A stretch of 64,000 bases of DNA from Pseudomonadales bacterium (lineage in GTDB: Bacteria > Pseudomonadota > Gammaproteobacteria > Pseudomonadales > Pseudohongiellaceae). Below, one piece after another: positions 42,948 to 52,204 of the stretch (positions within the stretch are counted from its first letter, which is position 1; every line of letters starts with the position of its first letter). The stretch is taken from positions 569,637 through 633,636 of the forward strand of contig JACKOK010000002.1 in NCBI GenBank assembly GCA_024234365.1, in the 5' to 3' direction. Both the position numbers and the translations under genes were made by a program. Under the pieces are notes generated by a model. That model saw only the letters and a list, made by a program, of their open reading frames with translations, was not told the DNA's origin and did no database searches.

Positions 42948-43568
42948 ATGAGTACACCCTGTGAAACCCGCCTGACGCTGATGCAGACAGCCACCGAGCT
43001 GATCTGGGGCAGCAACTATGACAAGGTGGGGATTGCGGAAATCTGTAAAAAGGCCGGTGTCACCAAAGGGGCCTTCTACCACCACTTCAGTTCCAAGTCT
43101 GAGCTGTTTATCTGCGCCTGCCAGTATGACTGGGAATGCGTGCGCGAAGACATGGACGAAGTCATGTCGCCTCGCTACAGCGCTGCGCAGCAACTGGAGA
43201 GGATCTTCGAGGTGGTGCTGGGAACGCAATGCAGGCCCGGCAGCGAGCTGCAGATATGTGGTTGTCCCTTTTTTACGGCCGGGGCCCAGGCAGGGGGTGA
43301 TGAAAGTGAAATCAAGGACATGATCCGTGAGTTATCGGATACGGGCGTCCTGTATTTCGCGGCGTTGACCCGCAATCTTCAAGCCGAGGGCTGTCTTCAG
43401 TCTGAGGTGGATGCCCTGCAGACAGGGCGCAATCTCCATCAGTTTGTACAAGGGTTGATGATGCATGGCCGTATATTGCAGGACCTTGAGCAATTCAAGT
43501 CTGACTTGCGCTATGGCATGTATCAGCTCCTTGGCGTGAAACCCCACTTGCGCAAAACCCCAGACTAA
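42948..43568 (+). CDS. TetR-family repressor of the adjacent efflux operon
   Basis: A 206-residue protein from ATG 42948 (an in-frame ATG at 42930 is an alternative; GAGAAA fits 42948 better). The N-terminal HTH is VGIAEICKKAGVTKGAFYHHFSSKSELF, followed by an all-helical ligand domain. Cysteines in LGTQCRPGSELQICGCPFF could sense thiol-reactive compounds, but this is speculative. Its own promoter and the efflux promoter share an identical palindrome, which strongly supports a local repressor role. Confidence 0.88.
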   Translation: MSTPCETRLTLMQTATELIWGSNYDKVGIAEICKKAGVTKGAFYHHFSSKSELFICACQYDWECVREDMDEVMSPRYSAAQQLERIFEVVLGTQCRPGSELQICGCPFFTAGAQAGGDESEIKDMIRELSDTGVLYFAALTRNLQAEGCLQSEVDALQTGRNLHQFVQGLMMHGRILQDLEQFKSDLRYGMYQLLGVKPHLRKTPD

Positions 43569-43711
43569 GGCACCTGCCTGCCCCAGTTTCTCCTCTTCGG
43601 CTGTATCGCCGCCATTGCGTGAGCTTGCATATGCGATGCGTTCAGGCCCACCCGATCCTTTGCACTCTGCTCAACTGAATGGCCATGTTTTCATGTCGTG
43701 CTGGTCTACGG

Positions 43712-43741
43712 TTGACGAACATACCAACCGGTATGTATAGT
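43712..43741 (+). promoter_or_regulatory. Efflux operon promoter with TetR operator
   Basis: TTGACG (43712-43717) and TATAGT (43736-43741), 18-base spacer. Palindrome ACATACC-AACC-GGTATGT lies between and over them. Same half-sites as in the tetR promoter. The 268-base gap 43569-43836 has nothing else I can support. Confidence 0.82.
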
Positions 43742-43836
43742 GCCTGCTCATCATCCATGCCAAAGAGTCGACAGAACGCAAGGCAGCGGGGGCGGAGAGT
43801 GACGCGAGTCATCGCCTTAATCATTCAGGAGCACAT

Positions 43837-45003
43837 ATGTTGACGAAAACCAGACACAAAACTTTTAAGTACAGTGCCATCGCTCTGCTGGCATGGGGCG
43901 CGCTTAGCGTGGGTTTTCTTTACGTCACCCGACAGGCGCCGACGGCCAATGCGGCTGAACAGATGCCCGCCTTGCCGGTGGTGGATGCGCTTACTCTGGA
44001 GTTGCATCCCCTGCGGGACTGGAGCAGTTACTCCGGGCGTCTGCAGGCTGTGAATGCGGCTGATATCCGTCCCTTGGTCAGTGGCACGATTCAGCAAGTG
44101 CTTTTCGCAGACGGTGCGCAGGTGGAGGCAGGGCAGCTTCTGTTTGTGATCGACCCCCGCCCCTTCGCCGCGCGTGTGCAGCACGCCCGTGCGGCATTGT
44201 CTTCTGCCGAGTCCAATGAGGCCCTGGCCCGGGTGGAATTTGAGCGCGCGGACTCTCTTGTTGGCAACCAGGCGGTATCTCGCAGCATACGCGATGCTCG
44301 TGAGAATGATCTGCGTGTGGCAAAGGCCGCACTGGAGTCTGCCCGGGCGCAGTTGCAAGAGGCCGAGCTGGATTTGGAGTACGCGTATGTGAAGGCGCCG
44401 TTTGCGGGGCGTGTCGGACGTGCTGAGGTGACGATAGGCAATGTGGTGCAGGCTGGAGGCAATGCACCAGTATTGACCTCTTTGGTGAGCATGGATCGTT
44501 TGTATGCCGAATTTGATGTGGATGAAGAGACTTATTTTCGCGTGATGCGCAGTTTATCGGAGGGCGTCAGTGAGGAGCCTGAGCAGCACTCAGTGCCAGT
44601 GGAAGTGGCCTTGGGTGCTGCTCAGGGCGCCGTGCACACGGCCAGCCTGGTGGCATTCGACAATAAACTGGACGAGAGTACCGGTACTGTTCGTGCCAGA
44701 GCGTTGGTGGATAACATGGATGGAACGTTGATTCCAGGAATTTTTGTCAGTGTGCGGATAGGCACGGCAGATCTCGTGCCAAGCCTGCTGGTGCCGGAAC
44801 GTGCCATTGGTGTGAACCAGGACAAACGCTTTGTGTATGTTGTAAATGCCGACAACCGCGTCGAGTATCGTGAGGTGACCCTGGGGCAGACGCTGGAGCA
44901 GAAGCGTGTGGTGCTCACGGGGCTCGCGCCTGGAGATCGAGTCATCGTCAATGGCGTGCAGCGAGTGATGAGCGATATGCAGGTGAGTGTGTCACAGTTA
45001 TAA
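43837..45003 (+). CDS. RND efflux periplasmic adaptor (MexA/AcrA-like)
   Basis: A 388-residue HlyD/AcrA-family membrane fusion protein with an N-terminal membrane anchor or signal (YSAIALLAWGALSVGFLYV). The lipoyl halves are SGTIQQVLFADGAQVEAGQLLFVIDPRPF and VKAPFAGRVGRAEVTIGNVVQAG. They flank a coiled-coil hairpin rich in Ala/Arg/Glu (about 105-180). No lipobox Cys is seen. It connects the pump with the outer-membrane factor. A strong terminator separates it from the pump gene. Confidence 0.93.
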   Translation: MLTKTRHKTFKYSAIALLAWGALSVGFLYVTRQAPTANAAEQMPALPVVDALTLELHPLRDWSSYSGRLQAVNAADIRPLVSGTIQQVLFADGAQVEAGQLLFVIDPRPFAARVQHARAALSSAESNEALARVEFERADSLVGNQAVSRSIRDARENDLRVAKAALESARAQLQEAELDLEYAYVKAPFAGRVGRAEVTIGNVVQAGGNAPVLTSLVSMDRLYAEFDVDEETYFRVMRSLSEGVSEEPEQHSVPVEVALGAAQGAVHTASLVAFDNKLDESTGTVRARALVDNMDGTLIPGIFVSVRIGTADLVPSLLVPERAIGVNQDKRFVYVVNADNRVEYREVTLGQTLEQKRVVLTGLAPGDRVIVNGVQRVMSDMQVSVSQL

Positions 45004-45016
45004 GGAAGGCCCTAAA

Positions 45017-45050
45017 GGGCGCGGCGAAGTCATGGCCGCGCCCTTTTTTT
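45017..45050 (+). terminator. Intrinsic terminator inside the efflux operon
   Basis: GGGCGCGGC-gaagtcat-g-GCCGCGCCC followed by seven T. Stem of nine G-C pairs. It sits between the adaptor stop (45003) and the pump start (45123), so most transcripts should end before the pump unless read-through occurs. Confidence 0.88.
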
Positions 45051-45122
45051 CAGGGCTTTGTGCCCTTCTTTTCTGTCTGGCGTTCCATGCCAGTTTTCAA
45101 GCCAGTTCTTCAAGAGCGTGTT

Positions 45123-48100
45123 ATGAATCTTTCCCGATTTTTTATTGATCGCCCCATCTTTGCCAGCGTGATTTCGCTGATGATTCTAATGGCTGGGCTG
45201 ATCGCCATGTTCAAGCTGCCGATTTCCGAATATCCGGAAGTGGTACCTCCCACTATCGTGGTCAATGCGCAGTTTCCAGGGGCAAACCCGGCCGTGATAG
45301 CAGAAACGGTATCCACTCCACTGGAGGAGCAGATCAGTGGTGTGGAAAATTTGCTGTACATGTACTCCCAGGCCAATTCCGATGGCATGGTGACTCTCAC
45401 CCTGACTTTTGCTATTGGCACTGACCCGGATCTGGCGCAGCAGCAAGTGCAGAACCGTGTCTCCCAGGCGTTGCCGCGCCTGCCGGAAATTACCCGACAG
45501 TTGGGTGTGGTGACGATCAAGGCATCTCCTGACCTGACAATGGTCGTGCATTTACGCTCTCCGGATGCGCGTTACGACATGCTCTATCTGCGCAATTACG
45601 CTGTGATCAATGTGAAGGATCGCCTTGCGCGTATTCCGGGAGTCGGGCAGGTGGAAACATTTGGTTCCGGTGACTATGCGATGCGTCTGTGGCTTAAGCC
45701 GGACAAGATTGCGGAACTGAATCTGACGGCAAATGACATCATTAATACGGTGCGCAGCCAGAATGTGCAGGTGGCTGCCGGGATTATCGGCAGCGCACCC
45801 AATCCCTCACCTCTGGAGTTGCAGTTGCCCATCAATACCAAAGGGCGCCTGGAGTCTGTGGAGGAGTTCGAGAACATCATTGTTGCCACTGGGGCAAATG
45901 GAGCGATTACCCGCTTGCGTGATGTGGCTCGTATTGAGCTTGGAGCATCCAGCTATGCCCTGCGTTCTACTTTGAATAATGAGCAGGCGGTGGCCTTGCC
46001 GATCATGCAGGCGCCGGGAGCGAATGCCATTCAGATATCGGATTCGGTGCGCGCCACCATGGAAGAGCTGAAGCGGAATTTCCCCGAGGGTATGGATTAC
46101 AGCATAGCCTACGACCCAACGGTCTTTGTACGCGGCTCTATCAAGGCAGTGGTGAAAACCTTGTTGGAGGCGATCGCTCTGGTGGTGGTTGTCGTCATTG
46201 TGTTTTTGCAGAATTGGCGTTCCTCACTGATTCCATTGCTGGCGGTTCCCGTCTCCATCGTCGGTACTTTCAGTCTTATGCTGGTCTTTGGCTTCTCCAT
46301 CAATGTGCTGTCCTTGTTTGGTCTGGTGCTGGCGATTGGTATTGTGGTGGACGACGCGATTGTGGTGGTGGAGAACGTTGAGCGCAATATCGAGAACGGT
46401 TTGTCGCCGCGAGAGGCGACTTATCAGGCCATGCGTGAAGTGAGCGGTCCCATCATTGCCATTTCCCTGACGCTGATTGCGGTGTTTGTGCCAATCGCTT
46501 TTATCAGCGGTTTGAATGGACAGTTTTACAAGCAGTTCGCGTTGACTATTGCCATCTCTACGGTGATTTCAGCGTTCAACTCCTTAACCCTGAGTCCCGC
46601 GTTGTCGGCCATCTTGCTGAAACCAAAGCGCGATGTGGAAACGGAGTTGGGCGAAAGCAGTAATCCATTCTCCCGAATTCTGGGGCGCTTCTTCGGCAGG
46701 TTCAATCGTGGCTTTGCCGCAGCGTCTGACCGTTACGCGGTAACAGTTGGCGGATTGTTGGGCAAGCGTGCCATGACGATGGGCGTATATGGGTTGTTGC
46801 TTCTGCTTACCTGGGGCGGTTTTCAGGCATTGCCGAAAGGATTTATTCCCGTGCAGGATAAACAGTATCTCATCGCCATTGCGCAATTGCCGGCCGGTGC
46901 GACGCTGGATCGTACTGAAGCGGTGATTCGCGATATGTCGGAGATATTGCTGGCTGAGCCGGGAGTGGAGGCTGCCGTAGGATTTCCCGGGCTGTCTGTC
47001 AACGGATTTACCAATAGTGCGAGCGAGGGGCTCATCTTTGTTGCGCTGGACCCTTTTGAACTGCGCACAGACCCCTCGCTGGCTGGTAACGCCATTGCCG
47101 CTAAACTGCAGGCCCGTTTTAACGGGATAGGGGAAGCCTTTGCTTCCATCTTTCCTCCCCCTCCCGTGCTGGGTTTGGGTTCCTTGGGAGGTTTTAGGCT
47201 TCAGGTAGAAGACCGTGGCAACGAAGGGTATGACGCCTTGAACGATGCAATAGGGCAGGTCGTGCAAAAGGCCTGGCAAACTCCGGAACTGGCTGGGGTG
47301 TTCTCCGGTTATCAGATTAATTCCCCGCAGTTGTTTGCAGATCTGGATCGGGATCGTGCGGTGCAACTCGGGCTGTCCATCCCTTCAGTGTTTGATGCGA
47401 TGCAAGTGTACCTGGGGTCTGCCTATGTCAATGATATGAATATGTTTGGGCGTACTTACCAGGTGGTGGCCCAGGCGGATTCTGAATACCGTGACTCTCC
47501 CGAAGACATCGCGCAGTTGCAGGTGCGCAATAGAGAGGGTGACATGGTGCCATTGGGTGCTGTCGTGAATGTCAGGGAAAGTTATGGCCCCACCAGTGCC
47601 CAAAGATACAACGGGTTTCGCGCTGGCGATATCAATGGCGGGCCGGCGCCTGGATATTCAAGTGGCCAGGCTCAGGAAGCGATGGCCAGAATACTGGACG
47701 AAACCTTGCCTGCGGGAATGGACTATGAGTGGACCGATATGACGTATCAGGAAATGCTTGCGGGCAATACGGCTTTGCTGGTCTTTCCCCTGTGTATTTT
47801 CCTGGTCTATCTGGTACTGGCTGCGCAGTACGAGAGCCTGACCTTGCCGCTGGCTGTCATCATGATTGTTCCCATGAGCGTACTTGCTGCCTTGGTCGGG
47901 GTGTGGCTGACAGGAGGGGATATCAACATCTTTACACAGATATCGCTTTTCGTCCTGATTGGTTTGGCAAGCAAGAACGCGATTCTGATTGTGGAGTTTG
48001 CTCGGGAATTGGAGCACCAGGGGATGGGTATCCGTGAGGCGGCCATCGAGGCATGTCGTTTGCGCTTGCGGCCAATCCTGATGACCTCTTTGGCATTCAT

Positions 48101-48314
48101 CATGGGCGTGCTGCCTATGGTTCTGTCGTCGGGCGCAGGGGCGGAAATGCGCAATATGATGGGTGTGGCGGTGTTCTCGGGAATGCTTGGGGTGACGCTT
48201 TTTGGTTTGCTGCTGACGCCTGTGTTTTACAGTCTTTTGAGGAATCTGGAAGTTGTTTTGAGTGATCGGAAAAACGCGATAGAGACTAAGCATGCCGCAG
48301 GAGAAATGTCATGA
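45123..48314 (+). CDS. RND multidrug efflux pump, inner-membrane (AcrB/MexB, HAE1)
   Basis: 1063 residues. ATG 45123 (MNLSRFFIDRPIFASVISLMILMAG) is the classical HAE1 start; the upstream frame extension is rejected. Twelve membrane helices and two large porter domains. The proton-relay Asp pair is in GIVVDDAIVVVENVERN. Other signatures are FPGANPAVIAETVSTPLEEQI (two parts) and the C-terminal GLASKNAILIVEFA. It extrudes drugs and other amphiphiles. Its stop overlaps the outer-membrane factor start (ATGA). Confidence 0.95.
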   Translation: MNLSRFFIDRPIFASVISLMILMAGLIAMFKLPISEYPEVVPPTIVVNAQFPGANPAVIAETVSTPLEEQISGVENLLYMYSQANSDGMVTLTLTFAIGTDPDLAQQQVQNRVSQALPRLPEITRQLGVVTIKASPDLTMVVHLRSPDARYDMLYLRNYAVINVKDRLARIPGVGQVETFGSGDYAMRLWLKPDKIAELNLTANDIINTVRSQNVQVAAGIIGSAPNPSPLELQLPINTKGRLESVEEFENIIVATGANGAITRLRDVARIELGASSYALRSTLNNEQAVALPIMQAPGANAIQISDSVRATMEELKRNFPEGMDYSIAYDPTVFVRGSIKAVVKTLLEAIALVVVVVIVFLQNWRSSLIPLLAVPVSIVGTFSLMLVFGFSINVLSLFGLVLAIGIVVDDAIVVVENVERNIENGLSPREATYQAMREVSGPIIAISLTLIAVFVPIAFISGLNGQFYKQFALTIAISTVISAFNSLTLSPALSAILLKPKRDVETELGESSNPFSRILGRFFGRFNRGFAAASDRYAVTVGGLLGKRAMTMGVYGLLLLLTWGGFQALPKGFIPVQDKQYLIAIAQLPAGATLDRTEAVIRDMSEILLAEPGVEAAVGFPGLSVNGFTNSASEGLIFVALDPFELRTDPSLAGNAIAAKLQARFNGIGEAFASIFPPPPVLGLGSLGGFRLQVEDRGNEGYDALNDAIGQVVQKAWQTPELAGVFSGYQINSPQLFADLDRDRAVQLGLSIPSVFDAMQVYLGSAYVNDMNMFGRTYQVVAQADSEYRDSPEDIAQLQVRNREGDMVPLGAVVNVRESYGPTSAQRYNGFRAGDINGGPAPGYSSGQAQEAMARILDETLPAGMDYEWTDMTYQEMLAGNTALLVFPLCIFLVYLVLAAQYESLTLPLAVIMIVPMSVLAALVGVWLTGGDINIFTQISLFVLIGLASKNAILIVEFARELEHQGMGIREAAIEACRLRLRPILMTSLAFIMGVLPMVLSSGAGAEMRNMMGVAVFSGMLGVTLFGLLLTPVFYSLLRNLEVVLSDRKNAIETKHAAGEMS

Positions 48315-49744
48315 AATTAGCGAGTTCTTCATTGCCAGTGATTCGTCTTTTGCCCTTGAGTGTGCTGCTGGGTGCTTGTGCCGTGGGCGGTCCTTATGAG
48401 GGGATGACGGTTCCTCCCGCCCAGACACCGGCCTGGCAGATTCCGCTGGAATCCCGGGTCAATACTGAGCAGCTTGTGTCCCGTTGGTGGGAGTCTTTGC
48501 ATGATGAGCAGCTTAGCGCTTTGGTGGACAAGGCATTGCAGCATAACAACGACGTGGGCCTTGCGCTGGCCAATCTGCAACGTGCTCGCAGCGAGTTGCG
48601 AGCAGCGCGACTGGATCGTTTGCCGGAGCTTGGCAGCTCCGTTAGTGCAACGGATCAGCGCTTTTCGAATGCGCAGGCGGTAGGCGGGGTTCCGGGCGCA
48701 CGCTTCACAAGTTATCAGGCGGGGTTTGATACGAGCTGGGAGCTGGATCTGTTTGGGCGGCTGGGGGAGGAGGTAAAGGCTTCGAGAGCGCAACTGGAAG
48801 CGACCCAGGCAGAGCTGGATCAGGTGTACGTTACGGTGGCGGCAGAGGTGGCGCGAACTTATATAGAGTTGCGTGGCACGCAGATGCGTTTGCAGGTGGC
48901 GCAGCGTAATGTGGCAATTCTGGAACAGTCCAGTGATATGACTCAGCAATTACTGGACGGAGGTCTGGGTGATAACCTGGACGTGCAACGCGCACGCGCT
49001 CAACTGGAACTTGCGAGAGCGCAATTGCCGTTGTTGCGTAGCCAGGTTGCCAGCAGTATCAATCGCTTAAGTGTGCTGACAGGCAGCATGCCTTCCACTT
49101 TGCACGCAAGCTTGCAGGAGATTGGTGTCATGCCTTCGATACCGCCCTCTGTTGCGGTTGGTGAACCCATGAGTCTGATTAAACGCAGACCGGATATTCG
49201 TCACGCCGAGCGGATGCTGGCCAGAGAAATCGCGCGTTATAACGTGCGGGTGGCGGACATGTATCCACGGGTGTCCATTACCGGCAGTATTGGTTTTCTT
49301 GCCACAGCCTTCGCGGATCTGGGCAGCGGCGGCACACTGACCCACCTGATGGGTCCGCAGATTCACTGGGACGCCTTTAATCTGGGGCGTGTCCGCAATC
49401 AGGTGGATATTGCTGATGCACAAGTGCAGGGGCAGTTGGAGGTGTTTGAGAAAACGCTGCTCGGTGCATTCGAGGAAGTGGACAATGCCATGCTGTCTCT
49501 GAATGCCGAGCTGGAACGACAGAGTCGCCTGCGTGAGGCGGCGCAGGCCAGTGCACAGTCCACCGGATTTGCCCGCTTACGCTACGAGGCAGGTTCTGAC
49601 AGTTTTCTCGACCTGTTGGATGCTCAGCGAACGCAATTGGAAGCGGAGGATCTGCTGGCTCGAAGTGAGATTGATGTCGCGTTGAATGTTATCGCCTTGT
49701 ACAAGGCGCTGGGGGGCGGTTGGGAAATGATGGATGCCCGCTAA
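48311..49744 (+). CDS. Outer-membrane efflux lipoprotein (OprM/NodT-like)
   Basis: 477 residues. Lipobox LLGAC (Cys23) ends the signal peptide. Family opening (PLESRVNTEQLVSRWWESLHDEQLSALVDKAL) and two OEP repeats: the first around NNDVGLALANLQRARSELRAARLDRLPELG, the second around LIKRRPDIRHAERMLAREIARYNVRVADMYPRVSITGSIG. It forms the exit channel of the tripartite pump. It overlaps the pump gene by 4 bases and is followed by a terminator. Confidence 0.94.
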   Translation: MKLASSSLPVIRLLPLSVLLGACAVGGPYEGMTVPPAQTPAWQIPLESRVNTEQLVSRWWESLHDEQLSALVDKALQHNNDVGLALANLQRARSELRAARLDRLPELGSSVSATDQRFSNAQAVGGVPGARFTSYQAGFDTSWELDLFGRLGEEVKASRAQLEATQAELDQVYVTVAAEVARTYIELRGTQMRLQVAQRNVAILEQSSDMTQQLLDGGLGDNLDVQRARAQLELARAQLPLLRSQVASSINRLSVLTGSMPSTLHASLQEIGVMPSIPPSVAVGEPMSLIKRRPDIRHAERMLAREIARYNVRVADMYPRVSITGSIGFLATAFADLGSGGTLTHLMGPQIHWDAFNLGRVRNQVDIADAQVQGQLEVFEKTLLGAFEEVDNAMLSLNAELERQSRLREAAQASAQSTGFARLRYEAGSDSFLDLLDAQRTQLEAEDLLARSEIDVALNVIALYKALGGGWEMMDAR

Positions 49745-49770
49745 GCCCGAAAATATTTCCATCTCCTTTG

Positions 49771-49811
49771 GCCTCGTCGCAATATCCCCTTGCGCGACGG
49801 GGCATTTTTTT
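49771..49811 (+). terminator. Intrinsic terminator ending the efflux operon
   Basis: GCCTCGTCGC pairs with GCGACGGGGC (one G-T), then A and seven T. Confidence 0.85.
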
Positions 49812-49888
49812 GCGCGTTGATAAAATATTGAAAACTGTGGGCGGGGGTGACGAAAGCCGAAGAAGTTGTGAAGTGAGCTCTGCGGCTG

Positions 49889-49910
49889 TAGGCGTCGTCC
49901 CTGACGCCTA
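49889..49910. repeat. Perfect hairpin with GTCCCT loop, related to the foldback repeats
   Basis: TAGGCGTC-GTCCCT-GACGCCTA: eight perfect pairs and the same hexaloop as hairpin 2 of copy A. Preceded by G, making a GTAG foot as in the REPs. No U tract follows in either direction, so it is not a classic terminator. Lies between the efflux operon and the convergent DoxX gene. Confidence 0.65.
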
Positions 49911-49932
49911 TGGGGTGTCAAATAAAGAAACT

Positions 49933-50421
49933 TTAGTGAGACAGTCTTGCCTCAGGTTTGCCCACAGGGGTGGTGTGGTTTGCTTGCAGGCGATGCTGCA
50001 GTGCTTGGTCCAGGCTCAGACGTCCTGCGCCACTGAGGAGCAGGGATACGGAGCCTGCCAGTAGGGCCAGGCCGAACTCATATCCGTCATTGGCCATGAA
50101 CAGGCCATTACCGATATGCACGCTGAGAATGGCAACCACCATGGTGAAGGTCAGAAGCGCAGCGGCGGGACGGGTCAGCAGCCCGACGATCAACAGCAAG
50201 CCGCCAAAAAATTCCGCAGAACCCGCCGCTCCCGCCATCAGTATGCCGGGGGTAAGCCCGATTGACTCCATGAACTGCCCGGTTCCCTCCAGCCCGTAGC
50301 CGCCAAACGCACCGAACAGTTTCTGCGCGCCATGAGCGATGAAAATAATCCCCATAGGCAGGCGTAGTGCCAGGGGAGCCCAGTGTTTGTCTGTTGCGCT
50401 GATTTGATGAAGTAGGCTCAT
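49933..50421 (-). CDS. DoxX family membrane protein
   Basis: A 162-residue protein with four hydrophobic segments. DoxX signature at the start: LALRLPMGIIFIAHGAQKLFGAFGGYGLEGT, then GITPGIL-like LTPGILMAGAAGSAEFFGGLLLIVGLLTRPAA and DGYEFGLALLAGSVSLLLSGAG. DoxX proteins are linked to thiosulfate:quinone oxidation, redox stress or general membrane functions; the specific role is unknown. It is divergent from the LysR gene, which probably regulates it. Confidence 0.88.
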   Translation of the reverse strand: MSLLHQISATDKHWAPLALRLPMGIIFIAHGAQKLFGAFGGYGLEGTGQFMESIGLTPGILMAGAAGSAEFFGGLLLIVGLLTRPAAALLTFTMVVAILSVHIGNGLFMANDGYEFGLALLAGSVSLLLSGAGRLSLDQALQHRLQANHTTPVGKPEARLSH

Positions 50422-50557
50422 GATGTGCTCCTTTGATTCAAATAATTAAAAGTTGTTTTATTGGCGTTTTTAATAGATTAAAAGTTTGAATATGGCTTTA
50501 AAAGCGGAGAGTTTTGAGCTTATATTTCAAAAAATTTGATTAAATGGGGTGGTCTTT
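50422..50557. promoter_or_regulatory. AT-rich divergent doxX/lysR promoter region
   Basis: 136 bases, strongly AT-rich, with repeated AATTAAAAGT / TTTTAATAGATTAAAAG-type motifs. By the usual layout the LysR protein binds here and controls both genes. I could not resolve a single T-N11-A box. Confidence 0.5.
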
Positions 50558-51457
50558 ATGCAAAACCCGCTGAGCCTGGATGCCTTGCGAGTGTTGGATG
50601 CCATTGAGCGGCGTGGTAGTTTTCAGGCCGCTGCCGAGGCACTGCACAAAGTGCCTTCGGCCCTGAGTTACACCGTGCAGAAACTGGAGTCCGATCTGGG
50701 GGTTGTTCTGTTCGATCGCAGTCGGCAACGTGCCCGTTTGACCGCAGCGGGCACTTTGCTGCTGGAGCGGGGGCGCAAGTTGTTGCAGGATGCGGCAGAT
50801 CTGGAAGAGGCTGTGCGGCAATTGGAATCGGGCTGGGAGACGACATTGCGCATCGCCCGTGACACCGTGCTGCCCATTGACCGTTTGCTGCAGCAGGTGC
50901 GCGCTTTTAATGGTCTGGGACAGCAGGTGACGGTGCAGATCAGTGAGGAAGTGCTGGGGGGCGGTTGGGATGCTCTGGTGGCCGGGCGCTGTGATCTAAC
51001 ACTTGGCGCATCCGGGGATATCCCCAAAGGCGTGTTTGAATACCGTGCTCTGGGGGCCGTGGAATTTGTCTTTGCCGTGGCGCCTGAGCATCCATTGACC
51101 CGCAGGGAAGGCCCCGTTGATGCCGATGACATTGCCGCCTTTCCCACCGTCATTGCGGCGGACACCTCGCTGATCAGCCCGGCCCGTTCATCAGGGCTGC
51201 TGGCCAGCCGACAGAGCCTGAGAGTAGCGAATATGGACGCAAAAATTCAGGCGCAATGCCTGGGCGTAGGGGTGGGATTTCTGCCCCGCCATATGGTGGC
51301 GGACCTGTTGAGGCGGGGTAAGCTGGTGGCTTTGCCCTGCGCCGTGCCGCGCCCGCCGATTCCACTTTATATGGCCTGGCGCAAACACCAGCAGGGCCGG
51401 GCGCTGGCCTGGTTCGTTGAGGCCTGCGCCCGGGTGGACTGGTTGCGTGCGAACTGA
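50558..51457 (+). CDS. LysR-family transcriptional regulator
   Basis: A 299-residue protein from ATG 50558. N-terminal winged HTH: LSLDALRVLDAIERRGSFQAAAEALHKVPSALSYTVQKLE. The effector-binding domain (about 90-295) has DLTLGASGDIP and QAQCLGVGVGFLPRHMVADLL. The divergent DoxX gene is the most likely target. The effector is unknown. It converges with the AsmA-like gene, 3 bases apart. Confidence 0.9.
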   Translation: MQNPLSLDALRVLDAIERRGSFQAAAEALHKVPSALSYTVQKLESDLGVVLFDRSRQRARLTAAGTLLLERGRKLLQDAADLEEAVRQLESGWETTLRIARDTVLPIDRLLQQVRAFNGLGQQVTVQISEEVLGGGWDALVAGRCDLTLGASGDIPKGVFEYRALGAVEFVFAVAPEHPLTRREGPVDADDIAAFPTVIAADTSLISPARSSGLLASRQSLRVANMDAKIQAQCLGVGVGFLPRHMVADLLRRGKLVALPCAVPRPPIPLYMAWRKHQQGRALAWFVEACARVDWLRAN

Positions 51458-51460
51458 GTG

Positions 51461-52204
51461 TTACTGACGGTTGAACAGGCTGCGCACGCCATCACTGAGG
51501 TCTTCCACGGCGTCCCCGACCTTGCGGGCACCTTCCTCCAGTTGCTGTTTGGCGCTGTCCACCAGCACGTCCATATCGGGGACACCGGCCGTGGCCAGTG
51601 AGCGGTTGAGCGCGGTGAGAATCTGTCGCGCCGCTTCGGCAACGGTCACGCCGTTGCTCTGTTCGCCAATATCACGCAACTCGATGTTCGGCAGCGGGAC
51701 GGGAGCCGATGCAATCCGGGTGTGCAGATTGATTTGCGGATTCAGTAGTTGCAGGTCGCGGATGATGACCTGTTTACCAGGCTGGGCATCCGGTGAAGCC
51801 TCCACCACGGGGGCCGCGTTGGCATTGGGCAGATTGTTGAGCAGGGTGCGGATATTGTCGTTGACCACGGTGGTTTCGTAGGTGACCTGCACATCGTTGA
51901 CGATGATGTGCTCAATTTCGATCACGTCGGAAACCAGGGACTTCAGGTTGATGGCAACATCCAGTGAGCCCAGCTCCATCAGGGTGGGGGCCTCGAAGCC
52001 TTCCGGATTGGCGATGGTGAGGCCGCTGATGCTGCCCGAACCGGATAGAGGAGACAAACCAACGCCGGAGACTGTGACCTGCGTGCCCAGCGCATTGCTG
52101 GCGGCGATCTCGATGCCGCGGCGCAGGCCCGCCTCAAAATTCATATAGAAAAACACGCCTGCACCGACGATCAGCAGTGCCAGAACCAGCAGGACTTTCT
52201 TCAT
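51461..52204 (-). CDS. AsmA/DUF748-like envelope protein
   Basis: A 247-residue protein with one N-terminal membrane anchor (VLLVLALLIVGAGVFFYMNF), then a periplasmic beta-rich domain. The GIEIAASNALGTQVTVSGVGLSPLSGSGSISGLTIANPEGF stretch (about residues 30-70) is typical of AsmA-type bridge proteins. The C-terminal 40 residues are helical and polar (LVDSAKQQLEEGARKVGDAVEDLSDGVRSL). It is shorter than most AsmA proteins. Such proteins are implicated in lipid transport between membranes. Confidence 0.72.
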   Translation of the reverse strand: MKKVLLVLALLIVGAGVFFYMNFEAGLRRGIEIAASNALGTQVTVSGVGLSPLSGSGSISGLTIANPEGFEAPTLMELGSLDVAINLKSLVSDVIEIEHIIVNDVQVTYETTVVNDNIRTLLNNLPNANAAPVVEASPDAQPGKQVIIRDLQLLNPQINLHTRIASAPVPLPNIELRDIGEQSNGVTVAEAARQILTALNRSLATAGVPDMDVLVDSAKQQLEEGARKVGDAVEDLSDGVRSLFNRQ

